Made by a program: the position numbers and the translations under genes. The notes below the pieces were generated by a model. That model was not told the origin of the DNA, did no database searches, and worked only from the letters and a program-made list of their open reading frames with translations. Positions 45,829 to 59,800 of a DNA stretch of 64,000 nt are shown one piece after another. Every line of letters begins with the position of its first letter. The first letter of the stretch is position 1. Origin of the DNA: Klebsormidium nitens (Eukaryota > Streptophyta > Klebsormidiophyceae > Klebsormidiales > Klebsormidiaceae); assembly GCA_000708835.1 (NCBI GenBank), contig DF237034.1, positions 62,001-126,000 on the forward strand, in the 5' to 3' direction.

Positions 45829-48800
45829 ATGGCTCAGGATGCTGAGGTGCAATTGAACAACGTTGGCATATACCCACGGCCTGAGTGGCTAAGGGCATGT
45901 GTGCAGCACCAGTCACAGCAGAATCCTCGGTTTAGTAACCTCCCAGCTGAAGAACAAGCTCGATTATGCCTCGCTGACTTCCTGGAAAGCGACATGAACA
46001 TGGCCGCCCTTGGACGACTGCCTCCTGACGTGACAATGCTGCATAAGGAGGAGTTGAGGGGACGATACGTCCTACAGGTGAGCAGTTTCTGTAGCAATGG
46101 GAAGCATACAGCCACCAGATCCTACCATACAGCATACTTAAAGTGCGCCACTTGTTGTTTTAGATCGAGTCTGCCTGTAAGGTGATGGTGGTGTGTGGAC
46201 AATGAAGGTATTGTACACGGCTTTTGCAAATTATGTCTCATCTGATATAATTCGCAGATTGCAGCGTCATCTGGAGTTGGTCATAGTAATTTTGAAGGGC
46301 GCTCGCTGGCTTTCGATGGGCATGTTAGAAGGAAGTGGGCTAGGCACCACTTGAGACGAAAGATGGCAACAAATGAGGTACCCCGTGACTCTAGCGTGGG
46401 CATCCTCGATGAGCTCTGTGCATATCTTTGTGAAGCAGCACCTGACGATACTTCCCTTGCTCGCAGGTAGATGAGGCGGCAGATGTTGGTTGTGCCCCCC
46501 AGAATCGGTACAAGGAGCATCCCAGCAGCTGTTTGAAGCTCAGTCTGACAGATGGCGAGCAGAGGGCCTATGCCATAGAGTACCGCAAAGTTCCCCAGCT
46601 TTCCCCCATGATGCCAGCCGGCATTAAGGTGGGGCAATGTTCAACAGGAAGCTTGCAAGTCCATGTTTTGAAGATGCTTCATCTTGCTTGCAGCAAGGGT
46701 GCCCATCCTAGTTGAGAGGACTGACGTATCTTGACTGCTCTTTCACTGTCGGTGCTTGCATGATCGAACATTCGCCCCCTGGTGTACTTCTGGCTTGTTT
46801 TCTGTGCCAGTGCTTTCAAGTCTTGACATTAGCGCCGTGGTTCAGCACTGGCTCTGATCCGCGATGAACTCTGTCCTTGCCTGGATGGGGAATGGGGCGG
46901 TCTTGATGAGCTGCCATCTTTTGCAGATTGCAGTCAGCAACGTGTTTGTCCGGCAAGGCCTCCTGCTCTTGTGTCCAGAGAATGTCGTTGTGCTGGGGGG
47001 CAAGGTACAGTGCCTGGAGGAGGCCAGACAGCGGGTGATGGAACGGTGGAACCAGCCTCCGCGAGGCAGGCGGTATGTGAAAAGACCCTAATCTGCTTGC
47101 AATCAACATAAGATTGGGAGTCTTAAACCACTAGAACTGACTGGAGCATGTGAATCTCAAAAGCATAAATGCGATTTGATGACGAGAAAGTATTACTGAC
47201 TCTCATAAGGGAGTCTTCCAAGCAAGGACATCAGTAAATGCGCCCAGCAGAGGATATAGTCCCTTTGCACTCAAAGCACCCTCTCCTTTTTCGTCCTCCA
47301 GGACCCCCCTGAACCAGGGTGCAGTCCCCACAAACTACCGCGATGCTGCTGCAGCAGCTGCCTGGCCCCCACAGGCCAACCCACCGCCGAATGAGACAGA
47401 AAACGGCCCAGCCCCTGGCAGCCGAGTTCATCCCACCAATGGTTGGGCCCCACCCCAGCCTGCCGCAACCTTTCGAGCGGCTGGTGAATGCTCCCAGCCC
47501 GCTCAGCCAAGCCCTCACGTGATTCCACTCCAGGGTAGAGCGCACTCTTCTAAGCCGTTGCCAAACCAGTGGCAGGAGCCGCCATTTGCGAGCGACGCAG
47601 CGCCCTGGCCAAGAAGTGGGCAGCAAGAAACCGCTCCCGGGAGTCCCGAGCGAGCACGGCGCCCGAAAAGAACGCAGGCGGACCGACCGCCGGACGTTGG
47701 CCTGGATCTCGATACAGACGACGAGGAGGAGCAGCCGCTGCGGGTGGCGCGCCGCACTGCGTCGAGGCCTAGGGCGCGCGCATTGTCGGAGGACGAGGAC
47801 GAAGAGTTGCCAGCCGCCTCACCGGAGCGACCTTTTCGGTTCTCGGCAGAGCCCGTGCGGCCGCCGTTTGTTGATGAGACTCTGGGCCCATTGGGTACAA
47901 AGCGCCAGTCGGTTCCTAAGCAAAGCACACCAAGGGTCGCGGCTGTGAGAATGTCTGGTGAGGCCTTTTGTCACAATCGGTATGTAGGCCGTATTCCCTT
48001 CCATTTTTGCCTGTTGGTCCACAACAAAGAGAAGTGTTGAAGGACCAGACTTCGGATCCTTGCAGGATTTTAGCTTCATTGATAGGCTCTGCTGGTGCTG
48101 ATTCTTCGGCTTGCTCTGGCAATCTTCCAATGCACCTGAAACTCGGAATGCGATGTGTGAGCGCAGTGTTACAAACCTGTTGAGCGGTTTGCTGACACCC
48201 GTCTTAACTCAATCAAGTTGCAGACGGCGGCCGGCCCAGCTTCGGTGTGGCCTCTACTCCTCCCCCCGCTCGGTCAGCCGAGGTCATTGATCTGGCGTCT
48301 CCCGAAATGGACGTGGAGAATGACGAGGTAGTTGCAGTGGCACCACTTGCTCCTGAGAGCAACTCCTCGCCTTTCTCCTACCTCAAGCACGTCTTGCGAC
48401 AGAAGGCCGCGCTTCCGCCCGGGGGGTGTTTTGAAGCACGAGTGAAGGTGAGGGCTACGCCTCCAAACCTCTGAGCCAAGCTTGATTCGCCACTGGTCCG
48501 GACGCTGCCCTCGGTCTAAGGCTGAACTGAAATTCAGAAAATCTAAAGGTCATTCTCGCTTACCATAGGACTTTAACAGATTGTTATTCCTGTCTGAACA
48601 TTCCCTTGAGGTGATCAATCAGAGACAATTGCAGTGAGGGCCCCCCTGTATCTTGTTTATGAGTTCGCGCTGTCTCCCAACCTCACTGACGGATCTCGGT
48701 CTCGGTTGGCAGTGTATTCTGGTCGGAGTTACTCGCTTCGACTTCAAGAGCGGCAGCTCGTTCGCAACGCGGGTGCACATTGACGACGGCTCCGCCATGT

Positions 48801-49876
48801 GCGAGTGTATGATCGCTTCCGAGGTGAGCAAGTTTGTTAGCGGCGTCACATGACCCCTAAACATTCCGGGACACTTTGTTTGTCGACAGTGCGTGTCGTC
48901 CGCTGGTCCTACAAAACTTTGATTTTGCTTCTTCCCGCCTCCCAGGCTTTCCCTTGCGGCCGTGTTTCTCGTCGGCCCTTTGGCAGTGGACGTTTCTCAG
49001 CTTTCGAGTCGGGACGTAGTATTCGATATTACTCTCTTAGATGCCTTTTTTCGCGAAGGCATGAGGGAATTCCTGTTCCGATCCATCTATCTGAGCCTTC
49101 GTGTGGATTTTACTTTATTCTTGAAGAAGGCTCCTACATCTCCTACGACCTGCCGGCTTGAGTTCATTGTCTGATCGGTTATGGACCGGACGTCTCGCCT
49201 CCCACCTCTTAAGCGGAACAGGACATTTTTTCTTCGTTGAGAACTTGGCCGCGAGAGGTGCATCCGCTTCTCCTTTCAGGCTGTCGAAGAGCTGGTGGGG
49301 CACACGGCGCCGGTGGTGAGCGCCGCCCTCTCGAGCAAGGATGCGGAGGAGAAGGAGGCCATGCGGGCCAAGATGAAGCGCGTGCAGCACTTCTTCACCA
49401 CGTTTGAGGTGGGCAAACATGCCCCGGAGATAGGCTGGCGGCCTCCGTAGGTTTTCTTGCGAAGCAGCAGATACATGTGAAGTATCGGGATAGGGATAGA
49501 GAAACATATCCGGGTCCGTAGATGGGACCCTCTCGACGCTCTACACCCTGCAGTCTCTAGTTTAAGTTTTCTTTGTTCCGTCCATTTCGGAAGTGAGCGT
49601 CTTTATAAGTACATTCCGCCTTATTCTTCAGCCACCGTTTCGCCACCCTCACTGAGAATCTCGTCAGTTCAGAAACTTAGGACATCCCTCTTTCTTTGTC
49701 AGGGTGCATGTCATTGTGATGATTTCCAACTGTTCACCGAGATCCAACCCTTGCAGGGCACCATGGATCTCCAAGTCGACGAAAGATACCAGTTACCAAA
49801 CGTAGTAAAGCTACAATCCGGCATATCGGATGAAGATGGCTGGAAGCTGCTTCGACGGCTTCAGAATACCGGCTGA
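45829..49876 (+). CDS. RMI1: RecQ-mediated genome instability protein 1 (two OB folds)
   Basis: Eight exons (45829-46077, 46467-46628, 46927-47072, 47302-47957, 48224-48447, 48713-48823, 49280-49408, 49757-49876) give 598 residues. RMI1 binds RecQ helicase and topoisomerase 3-alpha and helps dissolve double Holliday junctions. The N-terminus holds the helical DUF1767 region (RPEWLRACVQHQ, LPPDVTMLHKEELRGRYVLQ) and the first OB fold (LKLSLTDGEQRAYAIEYRKV, ENVVVLGGKV). A 220-residue Pro/Ala-rich linker follows, with an acidic stretch DLDTDDEEEQ and a VIDL SUMO-interaction-like motif at 425-428. The C-terminal OB fold (CILVGVTRFDFKSGSSFATR, MCECMIASE, RVQHFFTTFEGTMDLQV) ends in an LPNVVKLQSG...WKLLRRL tail. 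The two-OB form matches plant RMI1. The ATG at 45829 is used because the longer frame starts only at GTG. Confidence 0.94.
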
Positions 49877-51274
49877 GGTTGGTCGTCTAGATGGTCAGTG
49901 ACCAGCTTCTTTTCGATCCCAGTCAGACTGACAACTTGCTGTAGGCGCTTGATCAGGACCGTATCGAAACGTGTTGAACGTATCATCATATAACCCGCAA
50001 TGGAGTAGCGAATACGTCCAAACTCGAACATCCCGATGTCGAGACCGTCCGATTGTTCTTCGCTCATGGCCGGGCTGCTCATCCCTCTGGACGTTCGTTC
50101 TGCGGTGCCGAGTCTGCAGTCTGGCGGCCTCAAGTGTGCATCCAGCAAAGCTGCACAGCGCGCGCCCAAAGTGCCGGTCACTTCGATATTCGATATCGGC
50201 AAGCACGTCTCTGCCGGCGCGTACCGAGTTGCAGCGACTGACTGCACATGTATGCGTCAATAAAGCACTGCAATGATTCAAAAACACGATATAGGGCATG
50301 TGAGTCCGAGTCGCTCCGATTAGCATATATACCGACTCAGTCATTTAAACATGTATCCCGCTCATGATATGCCAGGTACGTATAGAGCCCTTGGCGGCTG
50401 TCATGGAATGCGACTGGACCAATATGCATCATTCTCGTTCAGCTAGTGAGATATGACGGCCTCAGGACCATGACGGTGCGCAGAATCATTGATTGGTGCA
50501 TGCCACATGCTCACATGGTGCAAGATCGCGAGTCAGCGTATTATAGCTGACATAAAGATCGGTTAATGACTCATGAGTCATGAGGCACCGACTTCAATTA
50601 AGCGCGGTGTATCAGTGCCGTTATGGTTGAAATTCAAGGAATCGAAAGCAACCGGCCACTTATATCACGCAAGGGTGCCAGTGTCGATCCATTTGTTCAG
50701 GTGCGTATAAGCTCATGCAAGTTCAGGCTGGCCGCATCCCAAAAACCGATGGAGTCGTCGAACTTACTATAGGACAGGTGCTGTTGCTCTAGCATGACCG
50801 TAATGATCTGATTGTTGTCAAGTAAAGGTGCATGATGCAGTCCGACCGACTATGGCGGCAGAAAACCATCCAAGGAGACTTGCGGACAACTTACAATTCT
50901 GAAACTTAAGTTGTATTATATTTTCCACCCTGGGTTTGTGCTCGAAATTCTTGTTCGACTCATCTCGAGCAAACAGATCTATACAGCCAAGCGAGAGCAA
51001 AGTGGCGCAGCTGTTGGAAGACCTTTTTATAAAGACAGCGATTTAGCTGTAATACCTGAAAGTGAACATATCTCCAAGGAAGTTTCGAGACTAACATCAA
51101 TGCATGTAGTTGATGATCTCGAAGATGGATGCCAAGTAGGCTGCTATTGAACGCAAGCCAAGCTGCAGACTTTCCTTTATTCAAGACGAGCATTGCGCAA
51201 TCACCAAACCGATGGGCATACATACCGGTTTTCCCCCCTATGAAATGAAAGCTGTCCAAGAGTGGCCCTTCCAA
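49877..51274. other. Convergent intergenic spacer, RMI1 and NFU
   Basis: The 1,398 bases between convergent stops hold 3' UTRs. Overlapping open frames at 49861-50344 have no family resemblance. ATTCGATATCG near 50190 is a small palindrome. No RNA gene was identified. Confidence 0.5.
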
Positions 51275-53174
51275 TCAGTTTGCTGCGCGCTCCTGTATCT
51301 TCACGTATTGCACCACATCCTCGTCTTCAGTGTCGGTTACTTCTTCGACACCTTGAACCTGTACTCGACAAGTCGACACATAAGCTTCCTACATGAAAAA
51401 GCCACAACATAGACATCAAGCAACGCACGTGAGTGACAACAGAACAATCTCAGTGCCACTGATTCTTTGGACACAAGGCAAATGTCTGACAAGGTACAAC
51501 GTCAAAGCATTATTACCCACCTCTGGAACATAGTGCATCAGCATGTTCTGAATTCCACTCTTCAGGGTCACCGAGGAGCTGGGACAGCCGCTGCAAGCTC
51601 CTTGCATCTTCAGTTTCACGATGCCCGAATCCCTGGAAAGAAAGTGAGACACAAATCTCTCAATGTCAAATCAAAAGCCGTACTGTCTATCCCTTGAGGT
51701 GTTGCTTGTACTACTTTCCATGATCATCAACCACAGAAACCCAGGAGGGCCCACATCAGAGGAGCGCGACGAGACAGAAAGAGTAGCTGAACTTACGGGT
51801 CATAGCTTTTGTACATGATGTCGCCCCCGTCCTCTTGCACTGCTGGTCGAATCCTTGTTTCTAGTAGTTCTTTGATCATGGCTACAACCTCGTCATCATC
51901 CTGCAAAAAGAGCGGAAGGCTTCGTGTCACGCAGAATAGAACAGGACAACAAACATGCACCATGCCCTAGCAGTGGAGTCCAGAGCGGCAGAGAAGAGCT
52001 GCTGGTGGTCAATAATTCTCTTATCAGAACCTCTGAGAGCATGTCAGAATCTCTAAAAGTTAAAGTTGAAGAATGGCATCCACGGACACTCACCTCGTGA
52101 ATTGCTGTGTCGGCTGCCATGCCAGCCTTGTCTGTGAACAAAGGTTCCCCCGACGCAAAGAAGTCCATGATGGCCGCAAAGATGTCCGGTTTCAAAGTTG
52201 ACCAGTTAATGTCATCCCTTTTTGTAACTGTCACAAAGTCCGACCCATAGAAGACGCGAACGACACCTGCACAATGAAGATGGGACATCATTGTCTAACT
52301 CAACTGCATAGCGAATTTCCGGCCAGAGGGGCCATGTAAGCTACGGTAGCCAGACAACAGCAGCCAGCCAATGCTTGTGACGGACTTTACCTTGCCATTA
52401 AACTGTGGCACAAAGGGCGTAAAGCAGCGTGTATGCAATCAACAAAGCCCTCTTTATGCCTTTGCGCCAATTGCCAAGATGGTGCAGCACTGGGCTTTAC
52501 ATGCGCACCACCCTTCAAACTTTTCAAACACACAACTGAAGTTGCCAGTAAACACCTACCGTCGATTCGAAATAGTGCCTTGGCGAGGGGGGAAGCCATC
52601 GCTGCTCGTGCGTTCTCAATATCAGCGCTGCCATCCTCCAGAACCTTCTGACCCGGAAGGAACATGAGACTTGCAGGATTGGGGGTGGACTGGGTTTGGA
52701 TGAACATGGAGCGCTGTTGTATACCTGCAACAGACAGGAAGGACTCTTTCAAAGGATAGTGCAACTTTTGGCAGCATTGATCACAGAAGGTGACCAGTGA
52801 CCAATCAAAGAGCTGGCCGCAGCCCATGCTCGGAAACCCAACCTGTAGATAAATGAGAAGCAGTCCTTCTTAAAACGGTATACATCGGGTACAAAAGAAC
52901 CTCGCAACTCTTTGTACACCAGTCAACTGCAGCATGTCAGCGTGTGCCTACCTGTTGCAAACACTGAGGAGATCAGAGGCGAGCCCCTTGGCCATAGCGT
53001 TTGCTGTTCCGTTCTGCCACTGCTGCTTGCAACTTCTCTGCTTCCACAAGCTGGCAAAAGTGTGCTTAAATTCCTTTGAGATACTGAAGCCGTTTCTATC
53101 CAATACGACATGGCGGCCGGTGTCTGGGCGAGAAGTCGGCCGAGGGCTCTAGGTCGGAGCGCCAAGGACCCCAT
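51275..53174 (-). CDS. NFU: Mitochondrial NFU iron-sulfur scaffold/carrier protein
   Basis: Six exons (52952-53174, 52560-52724, 52094-52266, 51797-51900, 51521-51632, 51275-51358) give 286 residues, as in plant NFU4/NFU5. NFU delivers [4Fe-4S] clusters to mitochondrial enzymes such as lipoyl synthase. Residues 1-75 are rich in Arg/Ser/Ala and suit a mitochondrial presequence. The Nfu N-terminal domain follows ([47 protein letters not shown]), then a linker ([17 protein letters not shown]), then the NifU C-terminal domain ([27 protein letters not shown]) with the cluster-binding CxxC in [20 protein letters not shown]. It ends with an acidic tail [12 protein letters not shown]. It is head-to-head with Argonaute. 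Confidence 0.96.
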
Positions 53175-53872
53175 CAGACCTAGAAAATCAGTACTTTCTA
53201 ATCAAGCTCCTGCTCCAAGAAAGTGATTGGACGACGTCCTGTAAACAGCAAACGTAAAGTGCGCTAATCGCCCTTCGGGACTGCTTCAACTTCAACTTTC
53301 AAGTTCACAAGGCAAGATGACGGACTTCTTTGCCAGAGACTGGGGCAAAATCTGTCAAACTTGAAGGCTAAGAGAAGCATGAGGCCAGAGAACTCTCAAA
53401 GTCATGCACGCGCATGCGCGTGAGCGTTGTGACTTGTGAGGGCTTCTCTCTCGTCAGAACGGCCGGGAGAAAGAACCGGGCCGAGTGTCCAGGGACCGTC
53501 AAAGAGACCGACTGCCGAACGGGACAAAAGCAGCCCTTCTTATGACGTAGTTTCAATGGACGTCACGGCGCCATGCCCTCGGGGAAATATTAGGCCGGCC
53601 TCGGCGGTCCGGAACACGAAACCTCCTGCCCAAATATCTGAGCACTGCAGTGCTAGCTCTGGAGAGAGACGCGTGCACATGTACAAATTGCCGCTTCTCC
53701 GGTCACCCCATAACTTCCTCCATGACGAGACAGGGGCGCCAGGGTGTGCTTGTAGCACGCGGAAATGGTGTTCATCTTGGGCGGCAATTCCATGGCCGCA
53801 GGTCTGGCGAGCTTTCTTTTCCATTTTCAGGACGCACTTAGTAGTTCAGTCAGATAGTAGGCTCCGCTCAAG
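53175..53872. promoter_or_regulatory. Divergent intergenic region between NFU and Argonaute genes
   Basis: The 698 bases between the start codons must carry both promoters and 5' UTRs. No TATA box or operator stood out. A TGCACGCGCATGCGCGTG segment near 53404-53421 is a near-perfect palindrome that could bind a regulator. Confidence 0.35.
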
Positions 53873-56800
53873 ATGAGCTTGCCACGGAGGAGGGGCCCTC
53901 CTGAGGAGGACCCCAACATTCCCCAAGAAGAAGACTACCCCCAATACCCTGAATATGGCTTGCCACCTGGGCCGCCCCTTCCAATGGAGCCGGGAATGGG
54001 CTATGACCCCAACGCAGCGGCGGCGGGGCTGCAGAGAATCAACCGAGGCTACATGGACACACGGGTGGCCGCCATGCCCTTCTACCCGCGGGGTCCGCCG
54101 ATGGGGAACCCTTACATGGGGGGTGGGTATGCGCTGGGCCCCCCCGCGATGGAAGGATATCCCCCCATGCGCGGAATGGCTCCCCTGGTCATGGGTCCTG
54201 ATGAGCTCACCCTCATCTCCCCGCAGGCCGCCATGCTGGCGCGGCAGCAGGCAGCAATGAGGGGGCCGCGTCCAGGTCCTATTGGGTCAGGCAGGCCCTC
54301 GCCAATTGAGCAGCTCTCAGGTGCGGTCGAGGATCTGTCCCTTGGGCCCCCGGAGCAGCCCTACCCTCACGCCCTAGCCCTGGCTCCCCCCCCTCTCCCC
54401 CTCACGAGAGCCGTCCGCTTCCCTCGGCGGCCCGGCATGGGGACTTTGGGCCGGCCAGTGAAAGTGAAGGCAAACCACTTTCTGCTGGAACTCCTGCCGC
54501 GCGTCGATCTCTTCCAGTACGATGTGAGTGCCTGCAACGTCTAACATGCGGGCTGGCATCACAAAGCAGCGTGGAGCAATGCTGTTTGAAATCGGACAAC
54601 ATTAGGTAGCACTTAGTTTTCAAAGCTTGCCTGTTATTACTTGTCTGATATGACATGCAGGGGTCAGGTCAGACAGTGATCCCGGACATAGACAGTGCAT
54701 TGCCGATAGGAAGCTCTCTATTTCAATTGCGAGGGATGCATGTCTGTGCGACAGTGGTTGAAGGGAGCTTGTGCGGAGTAGCTGTTTCACGCATGGAGGT
54801 AGAAGCCTCTGAGGCTCCTAACCCATGTTGCTGGATGACACTCCAGATCTGACTTGGACTGCAATTCAGTTTGGCTTCCATCAACAGACCAGGACAATCT
54901 TGTGTGAGTTCCGCCCCCACTGCCTGGTTATTTACGCCCCTGTCGCCCGGCATCGCCCGCACCGTTCCTTGGTTGACCCTCTCTGTGTGCCCTGGCAGTG
55001 CGTGATTGCTCCTGACAAGAACAGCCGCGGCATCAACCGCGTGGTGATGAAGCGCCTGGTGGAGATGTACCGCGCGTCCAGCCTGGGCGGCCGCCTGCCC
55101 GTGTACGACGGCCGCCACAACATGTACACCGCCGGCGCGCTGCCCTTCCAGCAAAAAGAGTTCACCATCGTGCTGCAGGACGAGGCCGACATGCAGGCGC
55201 AGGGCATGACGTGAGCGGCCCCTCTCTAGTTGCCAGGTTGCTCCAGGAGTTGGATGGCGGGCTCTGCATTTGACGGGCGCCAGTCCGTCATCTCCTGGGT
55301 AGCTAAGGGAAATTGAACTGATCAAGGTGCCAAGTCGTTGCTGAACCTTGCTGTTCTGAAAGTCAACATCCACACAAAAATATCCAGAAAAAAGATATCC
55401 AGGCCAACAGAAGGCAATGCCACCATACCAACAATCTGACCCGCTTGTGCTCCTTGGCTGGCAGCCCTTCGCGCAGCCAGACGTACACAGTGATGCTCAA
55501 GCTGGCGTCGCGGCCGGACATGGAGAACCTGCAGCAGTTTCTGCGGGGTCGGCAGGCGGAGGTCCCGCACGAAACGCTGCATGTGCTCGACATTGTGCTG
55601 CGGGAACAGGCCACGCAAATGTGAGGACCTCTTCAGCAGGACAATGAAGGCTCGTCTTGTAATGTTGGAACTCTGGTTGCTGGTAGAGATGCCAGCTTGA
55701 CGCAAAGTAGAAGCAATCTGCCTGCTGTCATCCTTCAGTCACGTACTTGATTGCTTTTTGATGCCAACCTGCTCTTTTGTGCTGCAGGTACACTCCCGTT
55801 GGCCGCTCTTTCTACACATCGCAGTTTGGGCGGGACGAGCTGGGGGACGGGGTGGAAAGTTGGCGGGGCTTCTACCAGAGCCTGCGGCCAACGCAGCTGG
55901 GCCTGTCGCTCAATCTAGGTGAGCCTGATAGGCTATGCTACACTAACCAGGCTGGCTGCATCTCTGTAGCGAGGGTACGAGATCTTTGGGGTCACTTGTC
56001 TCAACACGCAATCTCCAGGGTTTGTGATACAGGCTTTCTCAACGATCTCGTTTTCCATCTGGATGCTCTGAGCAGTGACGGCCTTCTGGTGGTTAGAAAG
56101 AGCAAAGATTATGGTTGAGCCTGATAGCAGATCTCTACGGTCCCTTTTCAGCTCGACCAACATCTATGATTCCATGTTGACATATTCCTTCCGAGACTGC
56201 GGACTATCGTCCCTGCAGATCAGTCACGATCTGTTACGAGGGCGTACTAATGTATTTTGCTGTCGTGGTGAGTCCTGGTCTTGACACGGCATTGGCTTTG
56301 CTTGCAGACATGTCGGCGACCGCGTTCCTGCGGCCCATCATGGTCACGGAGTACATCCAGCAGATCTGTAACATGAGGGATCTCAACCGGGGCCTCACGG
56401 ATGCGGAGCGCCTGAAAGTGAGGTCCCTGTTACTCGCTTGCACTCCAGCAATCTCTACTGGTAATTATGCGGAGAGCCGCAGTCAGCATGTGTCACGGTT
56501 AATGGAGGGTTCTCTGAGTCAAGAGGCTAGATGGCATGTTTCCGCGCCATACCTCTGCCCTGGCCCATTCGCACTCGCTTTTATCTCCAAATCCAAACTG
56601 GTTGTCATTCTAGTCGAGCAGTACTTTTGCATAAATGCTGTTCATGGAAAATAGAAGAAAGGGCGTTGCCAATCAAGGACACATTGAAGTGAATAAAGGC
56701 GTTAGCTACAGAGATCATGCTTTCCGCTAAAAGTATTTTGTTTATCGAGTCTGACCGTTTGCACAAGCTAGATTATGTGTCCTGGCTGTCATCTTGCAAA

Positions 56801-59800
56801 GCTTGAACTTTGGGTGTCCTCCACGTTGCAGGCCAAGCGGGCATTGCGAGGGGTTCGAATAGAGGTCACGCATAGGGGGAACATGCGACGGAAGTATCGG
56901 ATCAACGGCATTACGAACCATCCCGTGGGGCAACTGACGTGAGGCAACCATCTCCCTTTTGTTTGTCGTCCTGGAACAGACAGGACGCGTCTCTTGAGCA
57001 TGTTTTTTAGGCCCAGAACTTGTCGAGGAGCTGTGGAAACTAGCGAGAGCGGGGAAGAAAGCGGCTGTTGTCTCCGTGCTCCTCCTCTCGTTGGCCCATC
57101 CAGTTATGAGTACCCTTGTTCTTGACCCTTGGTTCGCTGTCGGCTCGCAGGTTCAAGGCGGACGCGGAGGGCACGATGCTGACGGTGGCGCAGTACTTTT
57201 GGCAGACGTACAACTACGCGCTGCAGTTCCCATCGCTGCCAGCTCTCGAGGTGGGCAACCCGGAGCGCAACAACTACCTGCCCATGGAGGTGTGCCGCAT
57301 CGTGGAGGGGCAGCGCTACGTGCGCAAGCTCAACGAGCGCCAGATCACGCGCATGCTGCAGATCACCTGCCAGCGGCCGCACGTGCGCGCGCAGCAGACG
57401 GAAGCGGTGAGGCCCGTCCCCTCAAGCTCGATAGTGTGCTGCCCGTCCTTTGGAATGGTAGTAATGGTAGAAAGTTGGTTGCAGATAGTCCAGCAAGCAG
57501 CAGCGTCGTGTATTCTGAGTCACGGAGAGTCTGTCAAACTTGTAAGCAGATAGCTCTTTTTACTGGATCGACGAAAGGTTCGGAACAAGGGGCTCATGAG
57601 GTGCTGTCACTAACCATGCACTTCCGGCGGCTGTGCAGATCATTCATCAGAATAGGTACAACACGGACGAGTACTGCTGCGAGTTCGACATCAACATCGA
57701 GCCCAATATGATGCAAGTCCAGGGCCGCATCCTCCCTCCACCCAAGGTAAACCCCACTTAAAATGCATCCCATTTAAGGACAGCATCGATTCTGGTTGAG
57801 TGCATCATCTTCGAGTCGTTTTGATGGGAGCGGCATACCTCAGGCAGGCAATAGCGACCTCTGTCATGTATGTCCACCGTTCGTCTTATGCTTAAAACTC
57901 CCAGAATTAGATATTGGTTTCTGTTTGAGAAGCTGGAGCGCTGACCCCGGTCCCGGTTGGTGCAGCTGATGTACAGCGACTCTGGCAAGGAGCGCGAGGT
58001 GACCCCCTCCATGGGCGCGTGGAACATGATGGGCAAGAAGGTGCGCGACGGCGGCCGCATCGCCACATGGGGCATCATCAACTTCGCAGTGCGCTGGGTC
58101 AACGAGCAGACGGTCAACCAGTTTGCGCGCGAGCTCGTGCAGATGTGCACCACCACCGGCATGGTGAGCAGCGCCGGAACAAAAAGCTGTCCAGTCTTTT
58201 GTGGCGGTTTATGCAACCTCTTCTCATGCATATGAGCTCCACTGCAGTGGTTTATGCGCCTTGCTTCCGGTTCGTGTGCAGTGCGTAGGGAATCTTGTGA
58301 GCAGGCGTTTCCACGTTTGATGCTTCTGTCTGCACGTGAAGCTGCTCGATTTGGTGACAGAGCAGTTTTACGTGAAGACAAGGGAATTTTTGCTCACATG
58401 TTTCCCTCGGCAATCAGGTCCCCGTCGTTCTGACACTCTTCTCCTCGCCCTGCAGCAAATGAACTCGCGCCCCGCCATTGAGCCCGTGGCCGGGCGGCCC
58501 GAGCTGGTGGCACGCGTGCTGGCCACGACGGTGGAGCGCATCCGGTCGATCTCGGGGCGCAACCCTGACATTCTGATGTGCATCCTGCCCGAGAACAACG
58601 GGTCGCTGTACGGCGACCTGAAGCGCATCTGCGAGGTGGACCTGGGCGTCGTCACACAGTGCTGCCTCTCCAAGCACCTCCAGCGCAACTCCAAGCAGTA
58701 CCTCGCCAACGTTGCGCTCAAGATCAACGTCAAGGTCAGCTACACCTCGCATATGATGCTTGTTTTGGTCTCATTCTTGTCGATAGCGTCTGAGGCGTCC
58801 GCCGGCCTCAAATGCGCCAGTCTTGGTGATATTAATTCACAAATTCTGCACGCTTGTGTTTGCATGGACGTTTGCAGCTTTTCCACGTACATCGTCTGAA
58901 AAGGCTCCAAATCCTTTGAAGCTTGTCTGTTCCGGTGTCTGTCTTTGTTGCGAAACCTATTCAGTAACCTTGCACACTGTTCCCCCGAAGATTGTCGATT
59001 GGTTCTGCTACCTCAGCATGCTTGTTGGTCCGCTTCTTGCCTTTTGCTGAGCCGTTTCCCTTCGGCAGATCGGCGGGCGCAACGCGCTGCTGTCGGAGGA
59101 GGTGGGCAAGCGGCTGCCGCTGATCAGCGACGTGCCGACGATTGTGTTTGGCGCGGACGTGACGCACCCGCACCCGGGCGAGGAGAGCAGCAGCAGCATC
59201 GCTGCGGTGGTGGCCAGCAAGGACTGGCCGTTCGTGAGCAAGTACGCGTGCCTGGTGCGCGCGCAGGAGCACCGGCAAGAGATCATCCAGGACCTTTTCA
59301 ACCCGGCGGACGGCGGCATGGTCGTGGACCTGCTGCGCACCTTCTACATCAACACCGGCGTCAAGCCCATGCGCATTATCTTCTATCGCGACGGCGTCTC
59401 CGAGGGCCAGTTCCACCAGGTGGGCTCCGCTGGTTTGATGTACGATGTGTTTGGAGGAAGTCGGAATGTTGCAGAGTGGCCCAAGAAAGGAAGACAGGCG
59501 CCAGGGCTGTCTCTATCTCACAGAGAGGAGCAAGGTTTTCCGATTGATGCTCTCAGCACCAGCCCTTAAGAGGCTGTCGCGCACACACCTGACGGCTCCA
59601 ATACAGAAGGTCAATCGTTACTTCGGCCGTTTCGCTTGCTCTTTCTGCTCCAGATTTTGTCACGTGGCCCGACCCCACTCCCACATGCCTAGCACTGACC
59701 GCAGTCGGCGCTGCACGCGCGCAGGTGCTGCTGCACGAGCTGGACGCGGTGCGCAAGGCGTGCGCGTACATTGAGGCGGACTACCAGCCGCCGGTGACGT

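Noticed and set aside
48850-49174. Open frame containing VFLVGPLAVDVSQLSS within an RMI1 intron
   Set aside because: It is not needed between the OB2 exons 48713-48823 and 49280-49408, which join in phase and match the family spacing.
49895-50344. Overlapping open frames on both strands in the RMI1-NFU spacer
   Set aside because: No motif, no splice context and no resemblance to transposon proteins. They are probably chance frames.
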